From NCBI GenBank assembly GCA_016193395.1, contig JACPSH010000002.1:62001-126000 (forward strand): DNA of 64,000 bases. Direction: 5' to 3'. The notes under the pieces were generated by a model, which searched no databases, was not told where the DNA came from, and was given only the letters and a program-made list of their open reading frames with translations. Position 1 is the stretch's first letter, and each line of letters opens with the position of its first letter. The position numbers and the translations under genes are program-made. This document shows, one piece after another, positions 8,697 to 17,844 of this stretch. This DNA comes from Gammaproteobacteria bacterium (lineage in GTDB: Bacteria; Pseudomonadota; Gammaproteobacteria; Eutrophobiales; Eutrophobiaceae).

Positions 8697-10505
8697 ATGA
8701 TCCTCTCCTCGCCCGCGCGTCCCGTGGTCGTCTTCGACGGCGACTGCGGGATTTGCCGCGAATGGGTGGAATACTGGCGGGCGCTCACCGGCGGGAGGTT
8801 TGAGTTCCGTCCCTACCAGGAGGCGGCGCCGGATTTCCCGGAGATCGCAGTCGCGGAGTTCACCGAGGCCATCCAGCTCATCGAACCGGATGGAACCGTC
8901 GCAAGCGGCGCGGAAGCCACCTTCCAGATCTACCGCGGGATCGCGCCATACTCCCTCCTCCCGTGGCTGTACCGTTTCGTGCCGGGATTCCGGGCAGTGT
9001 CGGAATCCGCCTACCGGTTTCTCTCCCGCCACCGCGGCATCCTGTCATTCCTGACGCATCTGCTCTGGGGCAGGGACGCCAGACCGGCGCGCTTCACGGC
9101 CACCCGCTGGGTATTCCTCCGCCTGCTCGGGCTCATCTACCTGGCGGCGTTTGCGTCGTTCGGGGTGCAGGTCACGGGCCTCATCGGGAGCGACGGACTT
9201 CTGGCGGTGGGAAACCTGCTCGATGCCGTTTACGGCCAGTTCGGCCCCAGCGCGTGGGTCCTGATGCCGAACATCTTCTGGCTGGCTTCCGGAGACGCAT
9301 TCCTGCAGGGCGCGTGCATTGCCGGCGTCCTGCTCGCGCTCATGGTCGTATTCAACGTGCTCGCGCGCGTTTCGCTCGTCGCGCTGTTCCTCCTTTACCT
9401 GTCGCTGGTCGACGCGGGACAGGCGTTCATGAATTTCCAGTGGGACCTGTTGTTGCTCGAGGCCGGACTTCTCGCCGTCTTCCTCCCCACCGGCTCGCGG
9501 CTCATTCCGTGGCTATATCGGTGGCTTGCATTCCGCTTCATGTTCATGGGGGGCATGGTCAAGATCCTCAGCCGCGATCCGACATGGGACAACCTTACGG
9601 CGCTGAGCTTCCACTTCGAGACGCAACCCCTGCCGACGCCGGCGGCCTGGTTCGCGCACCACCTTCCCGACCCGGTACTGGTGGTGGCCACGGCGGCGAC
9701 ATTGATCATCGAGCTCGTCCTGCCATTCTTTATCTTCGCGCCGCGCCGGATGCGCATGTTTACGGCGTGCGCCATCCTGCTGCTGCAGTCACTCATTATT
9801 GTTACCGGCAATTACAACTTCTTTAACCTGCTCACGATTGCCATCTGCGTGTTCCTGTTTGACGACGCTGCCCTCCTCACCTGCCTCCCGGGGAGAATCG
9901 CGCGGCGACTCGAAAGCCTTCCGGAACGGCGGCCGGGGCGCGCGGCAGGCGTGCTGCTGTTCGGTCTTGCCACCCTCGTGATATTTGTCAGCGGGGAACA
10001 GATAGCACGCGCAATCGGCGGTCATCGCTCGACGCCCGTTTCGCTTGCCGCGCGGCTGATTGCACCCTGCCAGTGCGTGAACAGCTACGGACCCTTCGCG
10101 GTCATGACCACGCGGCGCCACGAAATCGTGATCGAAGGCTCGCGGGACGGCAGGGAATGGAAAGCCTATGAATTCAAGTACAAGCCCGGCGAACTCGCGC
10201 GCATCACGAGTTGGATCACGCCGCACCAACCGCGGCTCGACTGGCAGATGTGGTTCGCCGCGCTCAGTCCCCCGGACCGCAACCCGTGGTTCCGGAACCT
10301 GCTTGGACGGCTGCTGAGTGGCAGCCGACCGGTTCTCGCGCTGCTCGAACCGGGACCATTCGCCGATGCGCCGCCGGTGGCGGTGCGCGCGCGATTCTAC
10401 CGGTACCAGTTCACGACTTCTGCGGAGCGGCGTTCTAACGGCAACTGGTGGAAGCGCGAACTGGTGGCCGAGTATTATCCGCCGGTGCACCTTTCCGGGA
10501 ACTGA
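8697..10505 (+). CDS. Fusion of DCC1-like thiol oxidoreductase and lipase maturation factor-like membrane protein
   Basis: A 602-residue two-part protein. Residues about 9-120 form a DCC1-like (DUF393) thioredoxin-fold domain with FDGDCGIC, so the CxxC pair is C17/C20. After about residue 138 there are multiple transmembrane helices with signatures of the lipase maturation factor (LMF) family: FLRLLGLIYLAAFASF, GLIGSDGLL, FQWDLLLLEAGLLAVFLP, MGGMVKILSRDPTWDNL, LSFHFETQPLPTP and VTGNYNFFNLLTIA. LMF1 in animals acts in ER folding of lipases; the bacterial role is not established. The fused CxxC domain suggests a redox or disulfide job near the membrane, which is inference. The next gene starts directly after the stop. 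Confidence 0.85.
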   Translation: MILSSPARPVVVFDGDCGICREWVEYWRALTGGRFEFRPYQEAAPDFPEIAVAEFTEAIQLIEPDGTVASGAEATFQIYRGIAPYSLLPWLYRFVPGFRAVSESAYRFLSRHRGILSFLTHLLWGRDARPARFTATRWVFLRLLGLIYLAAFASFGVQVTGLIGSDGLLAVGNLLDAVYGQFGPSAWVLMPNIFWLASGDAFLQGACIAGVLLALMVVFNVLARVSLVALFLLYLSLVDAGQAFMNFQWDLLLLEAGLLAVFLPTGSRLIPWLYRWLAFRFMFMGGMVKILSRDPTWDNLTALSFHFETQPLPTPAAWFAHHLPDPVLVVATAATLIIELVLPFFIFAPRRMRMFTACAILLLQSLIIVTGNYNFFNLLTIAICVFLFDDAALLTCLPGRIARRLESLPERRPGRAAGVLLFGLATLVIFVSGEQIARAIGGHRSTPVSLAARLIAPCQCVNSYGPFAVMTTRRHEIVIEGSRDGREWKAYEFKYKPGELARITSWITPHQPRLDWQMWFAALSPPDRNPWFRNLLGRLLSGSRPVLALLEPGPFADAPPVAVRARFYRYQFTTSAERRSNGNWWKRELVAEYYPPVHLSGN

Positions 10506-10880
10506 ATGCGACTGAAACGCCCATTTTCCTGCGTGCTGTTTCCGCTGCTGTGTCTGTTCACGCCCCCTGCCGCTGCGGACGTGGAACATGTCGTCCTGTG
10601 CTGGCTGAACAAACCCGGCGACACGGAGGCGGCCAGAGCTCTGATCCGCGTGTCCAAGGAGTTACGGGATATCCCCGGGGTTCAGAATCTCGTGGCCGGC
10701 CCGCCGCTGGCCAGCGAACGACCCGTCGTCGATGACAGCTTCGACGTGGGCGTGGTGATGCGATTCGCGGACGCCGCCGCGTTGGAAGAATATCTGAATC
10801 ATCCGGAGCACGTGCGCCGTGTCAATGAAACCCTTCGGCCGTTGTGCGGGCGGATCCAGATCTATGATATCCAACACTGA
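10506..10880 (+). CDS. Exported Dabb-domain protein
   Basis: A 124-residue protein with a signal peptide (MRLKRPFSCVLFPLLCLFTPPAAA) followed by one stress-responsive alpha/beta barrel (Dabb) domain: VEHVVLCWLNKPGD, LRDIPGVQNLVAGPP, FDVGVVMRFADAAALEEYLNHPEH. Dabb proteins form small dimeric ferredoxin-like barrels of mostly unknown function; a periplasmic location is predicted from the leader. It begins immediately after the DCC1-LMF stop and overlaps the next gene by 17 bases, so the three look like one operon. Confidence 0.8.
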   Translation: MRLKRPFSCVLFPLLCLFTPPAAADVEHVVLCWLNKPGDTEAARALIRVSKELRDIPGVQNLVAGPPLASERPVVDDSFDVGVVMRFADAAALEEYLNHPEHVRRVNETLRPLCGRIQIYDIQH

Positions 10881-11490
10881 GACCCTGCCGGCGTGGCGCG
10901 CCTTTGTGCTTTTTGCGGCGTTGCTGCTGGCGGGTTGCGGCAAATCTCCGGAGTTGCCGGCACTGCAACCCGATTCGGTCATTCTGGCCTTCGGCGACAG
11001 CCTGACTCACGGGACCGGCGCTTCCGGACATGAAAGTTACCCGGTCGCGCTGGCGGCGCTCACGGGCCGCAAGGTCATCAACGAGGGTATCCCGGGTGAA
11101 GTGTCGCCGGACGGGATGCGGCGACTGCCTGGATTGCTGGAACGGCACCGGCCGGCCCTGGTCATCATCTGCCATGGCGGCAATGACATCCTGCGCAAAC
11201 TGGATTTGCGCGAAACGACCGCAAACCTCGAGAAGATGGTTCAGATCGTCCGCGACAGCGGGGCCGGCGCTGTGCTCCTCGGCGTCCCGCAGCCCGGCCT
11301 GTTTCTCAGTTCCGCGGAACTTTACGACACGGTGGCGGAATCGACCGGCGTTCTGTACCTGGACGATGTCATCCCGGACGTGTTGCAGCACGCCGCGACG
11401 AAATCCGATCCGGTGCATCCCAATGCCGCCGGTTATCGCGAGATCGCGGAACGCATTTACGCCGCTTTGCAGGAAGCCGGTGCCCTCTGA
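10864..11490 (+). CDS. SGNH/GDSL-type esterase lipoprotein (TesA-like)
   Basis: A 208-residue SGNH hydrolase. The N-terminus has a lipoprotein signal (FAALLLAGCGK, lipidated cysteine predicted), so it should be membrane-anchored on the periplasmic side. Block I is ILAFGDSLTHGTG with the nucleophilic serine, block III is GGNDILR, and block V is DPVHPNAAGYREIA with the catalytic Asp and His. This is the arrangement of TesA/lysophospholipase L1. The ATG at 10864 gives the best lipoprotein signal and overlaps the preceding gene by 17 bases. Confidence 0.88.
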   Translation: MISNTETLPAWRAFVLFAALLLAGCGKSPELPALQPDSVILAFGDSLTHGTGASGHESYPVALAALTGRKVINEGIPGEVSPDGMRRLPGLLERHRPALVIICHGGNDILRKLDLRETTANLEKMVQIVRDSGAGAVLLGVPQPGLFLSSAELYDTVAESTGVLYLDDVIPDVLQHAATKSDPVHPNAAGYREIAERIYAALQEAGAL

Positions 11491-11591
11491 TTCCGGGGAT
11501 TGCGGCGCAGCGCGGAACGCTTTACCCTGTGCGCCCCCTGCAAAAGTCCCGTGTTTGCCCGCGCACACTCATACACCCATAGGAAATTGAC

Positions 11592-12266
11592 GTGAACAGA
11601 TTCATCGTCTTCTGGCTGATCCTCGGGCTTTTTTGTTCTGGGGTGGCCTCTGCCGCCGCCACTGCGCCTTCGACGGACAAGGAGAAGCTCAGCTACGCCC
11701 TCGGTGTCCTGTTCGCGCAGAACGTGAAGCTGGAAGCCGACGTGGACAACGAAACCTTCCTCCAGGGAATACGCGACGTGCTGGAGAACGCCGGGCTCAA
11801 ACTTACAAACGAGGAAATGCAGCGCGTGATGCAGCAGTACCGTGAACGCCAGGTGAAAATGCAAGGCGAGCAGGCAAAACAGAACGCGGAGGTGGGCAGA
11901 AAATTCCTCACCGAGAACCAGAAGAAGGACGGCGTAGTGCAGACAGCCAGCGGGCTCCAGTACAAGGTTCTCAAGACGGGCGATGGCAAAAAACCCGCCC
12001 TGGACAGCACCGTGCTGGTGCATTACCGCGGCACGCTGATCAATGGAAAGGAATTCGACAGTTCCTACAGCCGCGGCCAACCGACCGAAATCCCGCTGCA
12101 CCGGGTCATCAAGGGCTGGCAGGAGGCCGTGACGATGATGCAGGCCGGCTCGAAATGGGAAATTTACGTTCCTTCAGCGCTGGGCTATGGCGAAAAGCAG
12201 GCGGGACCGGATATCGGACCCAACTCCACGCTGGTCTTCGAAATCGAGCTGCTCGAAATCAAGTAG
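11592..12266 (+). CDS. Exported FKBP-type peptidyl-prolyl isomerase
   Basis: Periplasmic prolyl cis-trans isomerase of the FkpA/FklB/Mip group. It has a signal peptide (to about residue 22), an N-terminal helical dimerisation domain (TDKEKLSYALGVLFAQNVK, then a long charged helix to about residue 110), and a C-terminal FKBP domain (VLVHYRGTLINGKEFDSSY, GWQEAVTMMQAGSKWEIYVP, LGYGEK, STLVFEIELLEI). The GTG start has AGGAAA at appropriate spacing. At 224 residues it is normal for the family. Confidence 0.93.
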   Translation: MNRFIVFWLILGLFCSGVASAAATAPSTDKEKLSYALGVLFAQNVKLEADVDNETFLQGIRDVLENAGLKLTNEEMQRVMQQYRERQVKMQGEQAKQNAEVGRKFLTENQKKDGVVQTASGLQYKVLKTGDGKKPALDSTVLVHYRGTLINGKEFDSSYSRGQPTEIPLHRVIKGWQEAVTMMQAGSKWEIYVPSALGYGEKQAGPDIGPNSTLVFEIELLEIK

Positions 12267-12269
12267 CGC

Positions 12270-13271
12270 TCAACAGGCGAGCGCGTATTCGGGTTGCGCG
12301 TCCTGCGCCATGCGCACGCCGCAGGAGCGCCGGAGCACTTCACGTACCGCGCCGGCGACCACATCGGGTTCATCCAGGTGGATCAGATGTCCGCTGTTGG
12401 GCGCGATGATCTGCCGCCCGCCCGGCACGCTTTCCACGAGCTCCTGCTGCAACTTGCCCCAGGATTTTTCCTTCGCGTCACCCATCGGTCCGTCCGGCCA
12501 CACCCGGCGGCCGCGCGTCACGACAATCAGCGGCACCTGCGGAAGTTGGCCGGCCTGCTCGACCTGCGCCGCGCTGACGGTGAAGTTCAGGAGCTCACGC
12601 TGCTCGGTCGCCATGGCTTTCGGCGAGGACATCAAGGCCATGATCGGAAACCAGAGCGGCTTGGGGTAGTGAACGTAGACAACGGTTGGATTGAAGAAGG
12701 TCACAAGCCGCCGGGGATCGGGCGCGTTGGCGCGGGTCGGGACGTCGGGCAGCCTCTCGGCCTGTTCGGGGTGAGACGCATCCACCAGAACGAGCCCGGC
12801 CACGGCGCGCGGTCGGGTCTTGGCGAAATATTCCATGTTATAGCCGCCGAACGAATGCCCGACCAGCACGTACGGCGGTTCGATTTCGGCGGCACTCAGC
12901 AGCGTCCACAGCTCTTCCGCGATCTGATCCGAGGAGCGGGGCGATGGTCCGGGGTCGCTCCAGCCGTAACCGGCGCGGTCGTAGGCGCAGACCTGGGTGT
13001 TGACACGCAGCCTCTCCTGGACGTACATCCAGTCCATCGAAAACCCGCCCAGTCCCGCGTCCAGGATGACCGCCGGGCTACCCTGGCCGAGACAATAGAT
13101 ATGCAGGCGGTAACCGCCGACGTCCACCATGCGGCCAGGCGGGTGGTCGAGATCGAATTCGGGCGGATCCGACGATGCGCTGGTCGGCAGAACCAGGAAA
13201 ACAACAAGGAGCAACGACCGCAACGGCAGACGTGAGGTCTCGGACTGGTAGAATACCGGCATCTGAAGCAT
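12270..13271 (-). CDS. Exported alpha/beta hydrolase
   Basis: A 333-residue alpha/beta-hydrolase-fold enzyme with an N-terminal hydrophobic leader (SLLLVVFLVLPTSASS). The nucleophile elbow is LVGHSFGGYN, an oxyanion-type loop is ILDAGLGGFSMDW, and the probable catalytic histidine is in NSGHLIHLDEP. The substrate cannot be told; a lipase, esterase or haloperoxidase-like enzyme are all possible. The ATG at 13271 is preferred (another at 13262 would also keep the leader). It converges on the FKBP gene with 3 bases between and is divergent from the small gene at 13285. Confidence 0.8.
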   Translation of the reverse strand: MLQMPVFYQSETSRLPLRSLLLVVFLVLPTSASSDPPEFDLDHPPGRMVDVGGYRLHIYCLGQGSPAVILDAGLGGFSMDWMYVQERLRVNTQVCAYDRAGYGWSDPGPSPRSSDQIAEELWTLLSAAEIEPPYVLVGHSFGGYNMEYFAKTRPRAVAGLVLVDASHPEQAERLPDVPTRANAPDPRRLVTFFNPTVVYVHYPKPLWFPIMALMSSPKAMATEQRELLNFTVSAAQVEQAGQLPQVPLIVVTRGRRVWPDGPMGDAKEKSWGKLQQELVESVPGGRQIIAPNSGHLIHLDEPDVVAGAVREVLRRSCGVRMAQDAQPEYALAC

Positions 13272-13284
13272 TGGATCTGATCGC

Positions 13285-13563
13285 GTGATTACGGTAACAA
13301 CCTTACCCGGCGGCGGCCCGATGAGCCTCGAAGTCACGATACAGGAAGGCGCCGGCAGCACACAACACCGGGTCACGCTCGATGCGGACACGCTCCAACG
13401 CCTGGGCGCCGGATACTCGCCCGAACATTTCGTCCGTGCCGCGTTCCGCTTTCTTCTGGATAGGGAACCGAAGGAAGCCATCCTCGGGAATTTCAACCTC
13501 AAGGTGATCGCGCAATACTTTCCCGAATTCGATCGGGAGATCGGCACATACCTCGCGTCGTGA
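13285..13563 (+). CDS. Small uncharacterised protein
   Basis: A 92-residue soluble protein I do not recognise. It reads like a real, conserved family: an N-terminal beta-strand region (SLEVTIQEGAGSTQHRVTLD), then a helix-rich C-terminus (YSPEHFVRAAFRFLLDREPKEAIL, FNLKVIAQYFPEFDREI). The GTG at 13285 is used here; an ATG at 13321 would remove 12 residues and is equally possible because neither has a strong ribosome binding site. Confidence 0.6.
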   Translation: MITVTTLPGGGPMSLEVTIQEGAGSTQHRVTLDADTLQRLGAGYSPEHFVRAAFRFLLDREPKEAILGNFNLKVIAQYFPEFDREIGTYLAS

Positions 13564-13591
13564 CCGGCCGCGGCGGTAACGCTTCCAGCGC

Positions 13592-14932
13592 TCAGCGGCC
13601 GGCACGGAGGGCTTGTCCCAGGTAATAAATACGCCAGATGCGGCCCTGCACCGAGTCGGCGACATAAAGCGATCCCTCGGGCCCGACCGCGACGCCCGTT
13701 GGCCGGTATTCGGCGTCTTCCGGGCGCGCCACGCTCGACCTGCCGGCGAAATCTCCCGCGAACACCTCCCAGTTGCCGGAGAGACTTTCACCGGCAAGCG
13801 GAATGAAACCCACTTCATAGCCCTGCTGTCCGAACGGACCGCGGTTGTAGGAGCCGTGAAAGGCGATGAAGGCGCCCCCGTGATAGCGACGCGGGAAGTT
13901 GCCCACTCCGTAAAACACCATGTCATTCGGGCCAAAGTGGGCCGGCAGCGCAACGACCGGCGCCGAATACTCTACGCAACGGCCTGCGTTCGAGCCGTCG
14001 CCTCCGTACTCAGGGGCCAGCAGCAGCTGGTCGCGGCGCGGATCGAAGTAGCAGTACGGCCAGCCATAGGTGCCGCCCTCCTCCAGACGCAGCAATTCCT
14101 CGGCGGGCAGCTCTGCGCCATCACTGGCATTGAAATGTTCGGGCCAGTGTTCGTAAAGGGCGTCCCGGCCGTGCTGCACGACGAACAACGCATTCAGCTG
14201 CGGGTGCCAGTCGATGGCGTAGGCATTGCGGACGCCGGTCGCGAATCGCGCGCCGTCTGAAGGGAATCGCTGACCTGAACGGCTCGCCGAAAAACGCCAG
14301 ATGGCCGCTTGCTCGGCAAGTTGCGGGCAGGGATCCAGACCACGCGAACCCGGTTTGCCCTCCTCTTCCTGGCACGCATTGCCCGGCGCGCCGACATTGA
14401 CAAACAGGTTGTTCTCGCCATCGACGGTCAGGGACTTGCCGCCGTGGCGCGGCTGGGGTGGAAAGCCCTCGATGAGCACTTCCATGCGCTCTTTCTCCGC
14501 AGCGCCATTCTCATCCAGCGGGTAGCGCACGACGCGCCGGTCGGCGCCAAAATAGAGATGGCCGCCCGAAATGGCGATGCCGAGTCCGGGTTCTTCGCTG
14601 ATCTGCTCGATGCGATCGGTGTGCCCGTCGCGGTCGACATCGACCAGCATCAGAAGTCCACCGGCATCCAGCTGCTGGTTGCGCAGAGTGACGTAAATTC
14701 TCCCCTGCGGGCTGACGGCGAGATGCCGGGCAGAACCCAGGTTGTCGGCCACAATGTCCGCGCAGAATCCGGCCGGGACCGCGATGCCGCCATTCCCCGG
14801 CGGACAGGCCACGGTGGATGCGGATGGCTCACTGGCAACCTTGCCGTCGCCAGCGCGATCGCATCCGGCGAGCACGAACAGCATTGCGCACAGCGATCCG
14901 AACAACGAGATGGTGAAAAGTTTCCGGTACAA
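13592..14932 (-). CDS. PQQ-dependent sugar dehydrogenase-like lipoprotein
   Basis: A 446-residue six-bladed beta-propeller protein of the soluble glucose/sorbosone dehydrogenase family. Supporting segments are ADNLGSARHLAVSPQGRIYVTL, HGGKSLTVDGENNLFVNVG, ATGVRNAYAIDWHPQLNALFVVQHG, GTYGWPYCYF and FHGSYNRGPFGQQGYEVGFIPL. These suggest a quinone-linked oxidoreductase, but PQQ binding is not proven. Starting at TTG 14932 gives a clean lipoprotein signal (MYRKLFTISLFG..., then LAGC), so a periplasmic, membrane-anchored enzyme is predicted. No good ATG fits the signal. Confidence 0.82.
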   Translation of the reverse strand: MYRKLFTISLFGSLCAMLFVLAGCDRAGDGKVASEPSASTVACPPGNGGIAVPAGFCADIVADNLGSARHLAVSPQGRIYVTLRNQQLDAGGLLMLVDVDRDGHTDRIEQISEEPGLGIAISGGHLYFGADRRVVRYPLDENGAAEKERMEVLIEGFPPQPRHGGKSLTVDGENNLFVNVGAPGNACQEEEGKPGSRGLDPCPQLAEQAAIWRFSASRSGQRFPSDGARFATGVRNAYAIDWHPQLNALFVVQHGRDALYEHWPEHFNASDGAELPAEELLRLEEGGTYGWPYCYFDPRRDQLLLAPEYGGDGSNAGRCVEYSAPVVALPAHFGPNDMVFYGVGNFPRRYHGGAFIAFHGSYNRGPFGQQGYEVGFIPLAGESLSGNWEVFAGDFAGRSSVARPEDAEYRPTGVAVGPEGSLYVADSVQGRIWRIYYLGQALRAGR

Positions 14933-15035
14933 TTTATGGCTTGAGCTTAACGGATTCGACGCAACAGTCGCCAGCCTGGGGGCCGACATCCCGGAACTGC
15001 AACTGTATCCAATCCACACCATCCAGACACTTCTT

Positions 15036-15479
15036 TTGCGCAGCGACCTTCCCGCGGTCAGCCTGGCACGCCATGCACTCGCCTGCATGTTGATCTGTGC
15101 CTCCGGAACCGCCCTGCCCGGACCCGCCGACGAAAGCTGGCAGAACGGTGTCCTACTCTACAAAGCGCAAAAATTCGCGGAAGCCAGTGTCCAGTTCGAA
15201 CAGGCGGTTGCGCTCACGCCGGAGTCCTCGGCCTTTCATCACTGGCTGGGCAAGAGTTACGGCCGCACCGCGGAGCGATCGCCCTGGTTCAGGGCCATCC
15301 GGCTCGCGCGGCGCACCCGCCGCGAATTCGAGACGGCCGTGCGCCTCGACGACCGCAATGTGGACGCCCTCCGTGACCTCATGGAGTATTACCGTCGCGC
15401 GCCGGCGTTCCTTGGCGGCAGCGCGAAAAAGGCCGGCGCCATCGAACAACGGCTGCGCGAACTGCAGGCGGCGGACTGA
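15036..15479 (+). CDS. Exported TPR protein
   Basis: A protein of about 147 residues with a leader-like N-terminus (LARHALACMLICASGTALP) and tetratricopeptide-type repeats: SWQNGVLLYKAQKFAEASVQFEQAVALTP, then SAFHHWLGKSYGR and FETAVRLDDRNVDALRDLMEYYR. It probably mediates protein-protein contacts in the periplasm. The start is uncertain: TTG 15036 keeps the whole leader, ATG 15087 trims it, and ATG 14910 would overlap the divergent dehydrogenase. Confidence 0.65.
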   Translation: MRSDLPAVSLARHALACMLICASGTALPGPADESWQNGVLLYKAQKFAEASVQFEQAVALTPESSAFHHWLGKSYGRTAERSPWFRAIRLARRTRREFETAVRLDDRNVDALRDLMEYYRRAPAFLGGSAKKAGAIEQRLRELQAAD

Positions 15480-15635
15480 GAACCAGTCTTCATCCGCGGT
15501 CTCACGCGCCGTCGCGCCGGGTCTGGTGCCGGCATCCCTGCCTGAAATGGGCCGGAACCGCTATAATCTTCCAGCCAAACCCGCCGCCCACGTGCGTACG
15601 GCAAAGAACTTGCGCGGACCCCGCGCGTCAAATCG

Positions 15636-17813
15636 ATGGACATGAACCTGCGAAACCTGCGCTTAAAACTCCTTGCCGCCGTGGTGGTCCTGGCAGCGTC
15701 GCTTCCGCTTCAGGCGCAGGCGCCGACCATTCCCGAGTCGCAACTGTACCCGTCGCCAAAACACCAGCGCGCGACGGAGATCATCCTGCACATCATCGAG
15801 ACCTACCATTACAAGAAGCGCGCGCTCGACGATGATTTGTCCAGTCACATCCTGGACAACTACCTGGACAACTTGGATCCGAACCGGAATTTCTTCCTGC
15901 AGAGCGACATCGCGGATTTCGGCCGCCAGCGCTACGAACTGGACGATGCGCTCAGGGCCGATGATCTAAGCAAGGTATTCGCCATTTTCCGTCTGTACCG
16001 CAAGCGCGTCGACGAACGCATCGTCCTCGCGCTCGCGCTGCTGGAGTCGGAGTTCGATTTCACGATACTGGAGGATTACCAGTTCGACCGGCGCAAGTTG
16101 TCCTGGCCGGCGGACGGGGACGCCATGCGCGAGTTATGGCGCAAACGCGTGAAAAACGATTTCCTCAACCTGCAAATCGCCGGCAAGGCGCCTGCGGACA
16201 TTCGCAGCACGCTGCGCAAGCGTTATGAGCGGCTGCGCACCGGGACCTACCAGCTCGACGCGGATGACGTCTACCAGAGTTTCATCAACGCCTACACCAG
16301 CGCCATCGAACCGCATACGGCGTATTTTTCACCGCGCGCCTCCGAGAATTTCGACATCAGCATGCGCCTGTCGCTGGAAGGCATCGGCGCCGTGTTGCGC
16401 GGCGACAGCGACTATACGGAGGTGCAGCGCGTGATCCCGGGCGGCCCGGCGGACCTGAGCAGGCAATTGCAGACCAATGACCGCATCGTCGGCGTGGGTC
16501 AGGACACGGAGGGGGAATTAGTCGACGTGATCGGCTGGCGGCTGGACGATGTGGTCGACCTGATCCGCGGCCCCAAGGGCAGCATCGTGCGGCTGGAGGT
16601 GCTCCCGGCCGGCAACGGACCCGAAGGGCCGATGCGCAGGGTGAATCTTACGCGCGACACGATCCGGCTGGAGGAACAGGCCGCCAAGTCCGAAATCATC
16701 GACCTCAAGGACGGCGGCCGCATCGGCGCCATTACCGTGCCGACTTTCTACAGCGATTTCGCGGCGCAGGCCCGCGGCGATGAAGACTACAAAAGCACGA
16801 CCCGCGACGTGCGCCGGCTGATTGCCGAACTGAAGGACAAGAATCTCGACGGCCTGGTCATCGACCTGCGCGGCAATGGCGGCGGGTCGCTTTCGGAAGC
16901 CCTGGAACTCACGGGCCTGTTCATCGAAAAGGGCCCAATCGTGCAGACGCGCGACGCATCCGGGCGGATAGAAGTGAACCGCGATCCCGACCCCGGCATC
17001 GCGTACGGCGGTCCGCTGGCCGTGCTGGTGGATCGCAACAGCGCCTCGGCGTCGGAGATTTTCGCCGGCGCCATCCAGGATTACCGGCGCGGCATCATCA
17101 TCGGTGAGCCGACCTTCGGCAAGGGCACGGTGCAGAATATCGTCGACCTCAATCGATTTATCCGCACTTCCGACGAGGATCACGGCAGGCTGAAGACCAC
17201 AATCGCGCAGTTCTACCGCATCAGCGGCGGCAGCAACCAGCACAAGGGCGTGGTGCCGGACATCGTTTTCCCGACCGCCCGGTTCGGCGAGGACCACGGC
17301 GAACGCTCCCTGGAAAACGCCCTCCCCTGGGACCAGGTGGAACCCGCGCGCTACGTCCCGGCGAGCGCCCCGACGGAGAGTTTCACGGAGGTCAAGCGCC
17401 AGCACGAAGAGCGGATCCACCAGGATCACCTCTTCCAGCTGCTGGTCGAGGAATTCAGGCTCGTTGACGAGGCCAACGCCCGCACGACGGTTTCCCTTCA
17501 GGCCGACGAGCGCAAGGCGGACCGCGGCAAGCTGCTCACGGCGCGACGGAAGCTGACGAACGAATTTCGCGTAGCCCAGGGGCTCGAACCGCTGCCCGAG
17601 AACGCGTTGCCCGAGGGTGACGATCCCGATTTCAACGACGACGTGGACGAGGAAGACGACATCAAGGAACCGGATATCCTGCTCAGGGAAAGCGCGAACA
17701 TCCTGTTCGACCTGGTCGTTCCTGGACACCGCACCGCGTCCAACCTCAGGGTCTCCACACAGAAGGACCGGGCTCCCGTGGACTGGACGCAGGCCGTGGG
17801 CGACCGGCTCTAG
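15636..17813 (+). CDS. prc: Tail-specific (C-terminal processing) protease
   Basis: Periplasmic S41A serine protease that degrades ssrA-tagged and other proteins from nonpolar C-termini and processes PBP3-type substrates. 725 residues: signal peptide, N-terminal helical domain (HQRATEIILHIIETYHYKK), a PDZ domain (about 240-330) and the S41 catalytic domain. The catalytic serine lies in SASASE (469-474, probably S471), and the general-base lysine is K496 in GEPTFGKGTVQ, 25 residues away as in E. coli Prc. The C-terminal charged domain is typical of proteobacterial Prc. Confidence 0.96.
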   Translation: MDMNLRNLRLKLLAAVVVLAASLPLQAQAPTIPESQLYPSPKHQRATEIILHIIETYHYKKRALDDDLSSHILDNYLDNLDPNRNFFLQSDIADFGRQRYELDDALRADDLSKVFAIFRLYRKRVDERIVLALALLESEFDFTILEDYQFDRRKLSWPADGDAMRELWRKRVKNDFLNLQIAGKAPADIRSTLRKRYERLRTGTYQLDADDVYQSFINAYTSAIEPHTAYFSPRASENFDISMRLSLEGIGAVLRGDSDYTEVQRVIPGGPADLSRQLQTNDRIVGVGQDTEGELVDVIGWRLDDVVDLIRGPKGSIVRLEVLPAGNGPEGPMRRVNLTRDTIRLEEQAAKSEIIDLKDGGRIGAITVPTFYSDFAAQARGDEDYKSTTRDVRRLIAELKDKNLDGLVIDLRGNGGGSLSEALELTGLFIEKGPIVQTRDASGRIEVNRDPDPGIAYGGPLAVLVDRNSASASEIFAGAIQDYRRGIIIGEPTFGKGTVQNIVDLNRFIRTSDEDHGRLKTTIAQFYRISGGSNQHKGVVPDIVFPTARFGEDHGERSLENALPWDQVEPARYVPASAPTESFTEVKRQHEERIHQDHLFQLLVEEFRLVDEANARTTVSLQADERKADRGKLLTARRKLTNEFRVAQGLEPLPENALPEGDDPDFNDDVDEEDDIKEPDILLRESANILFDLVVPGHRTASNLRVSTQKDRAPVDWTQAVGDRL

Positions 17814-17844
17814 ATTGACTGGCGCGCGCCCTCCCGCGCCGCGC

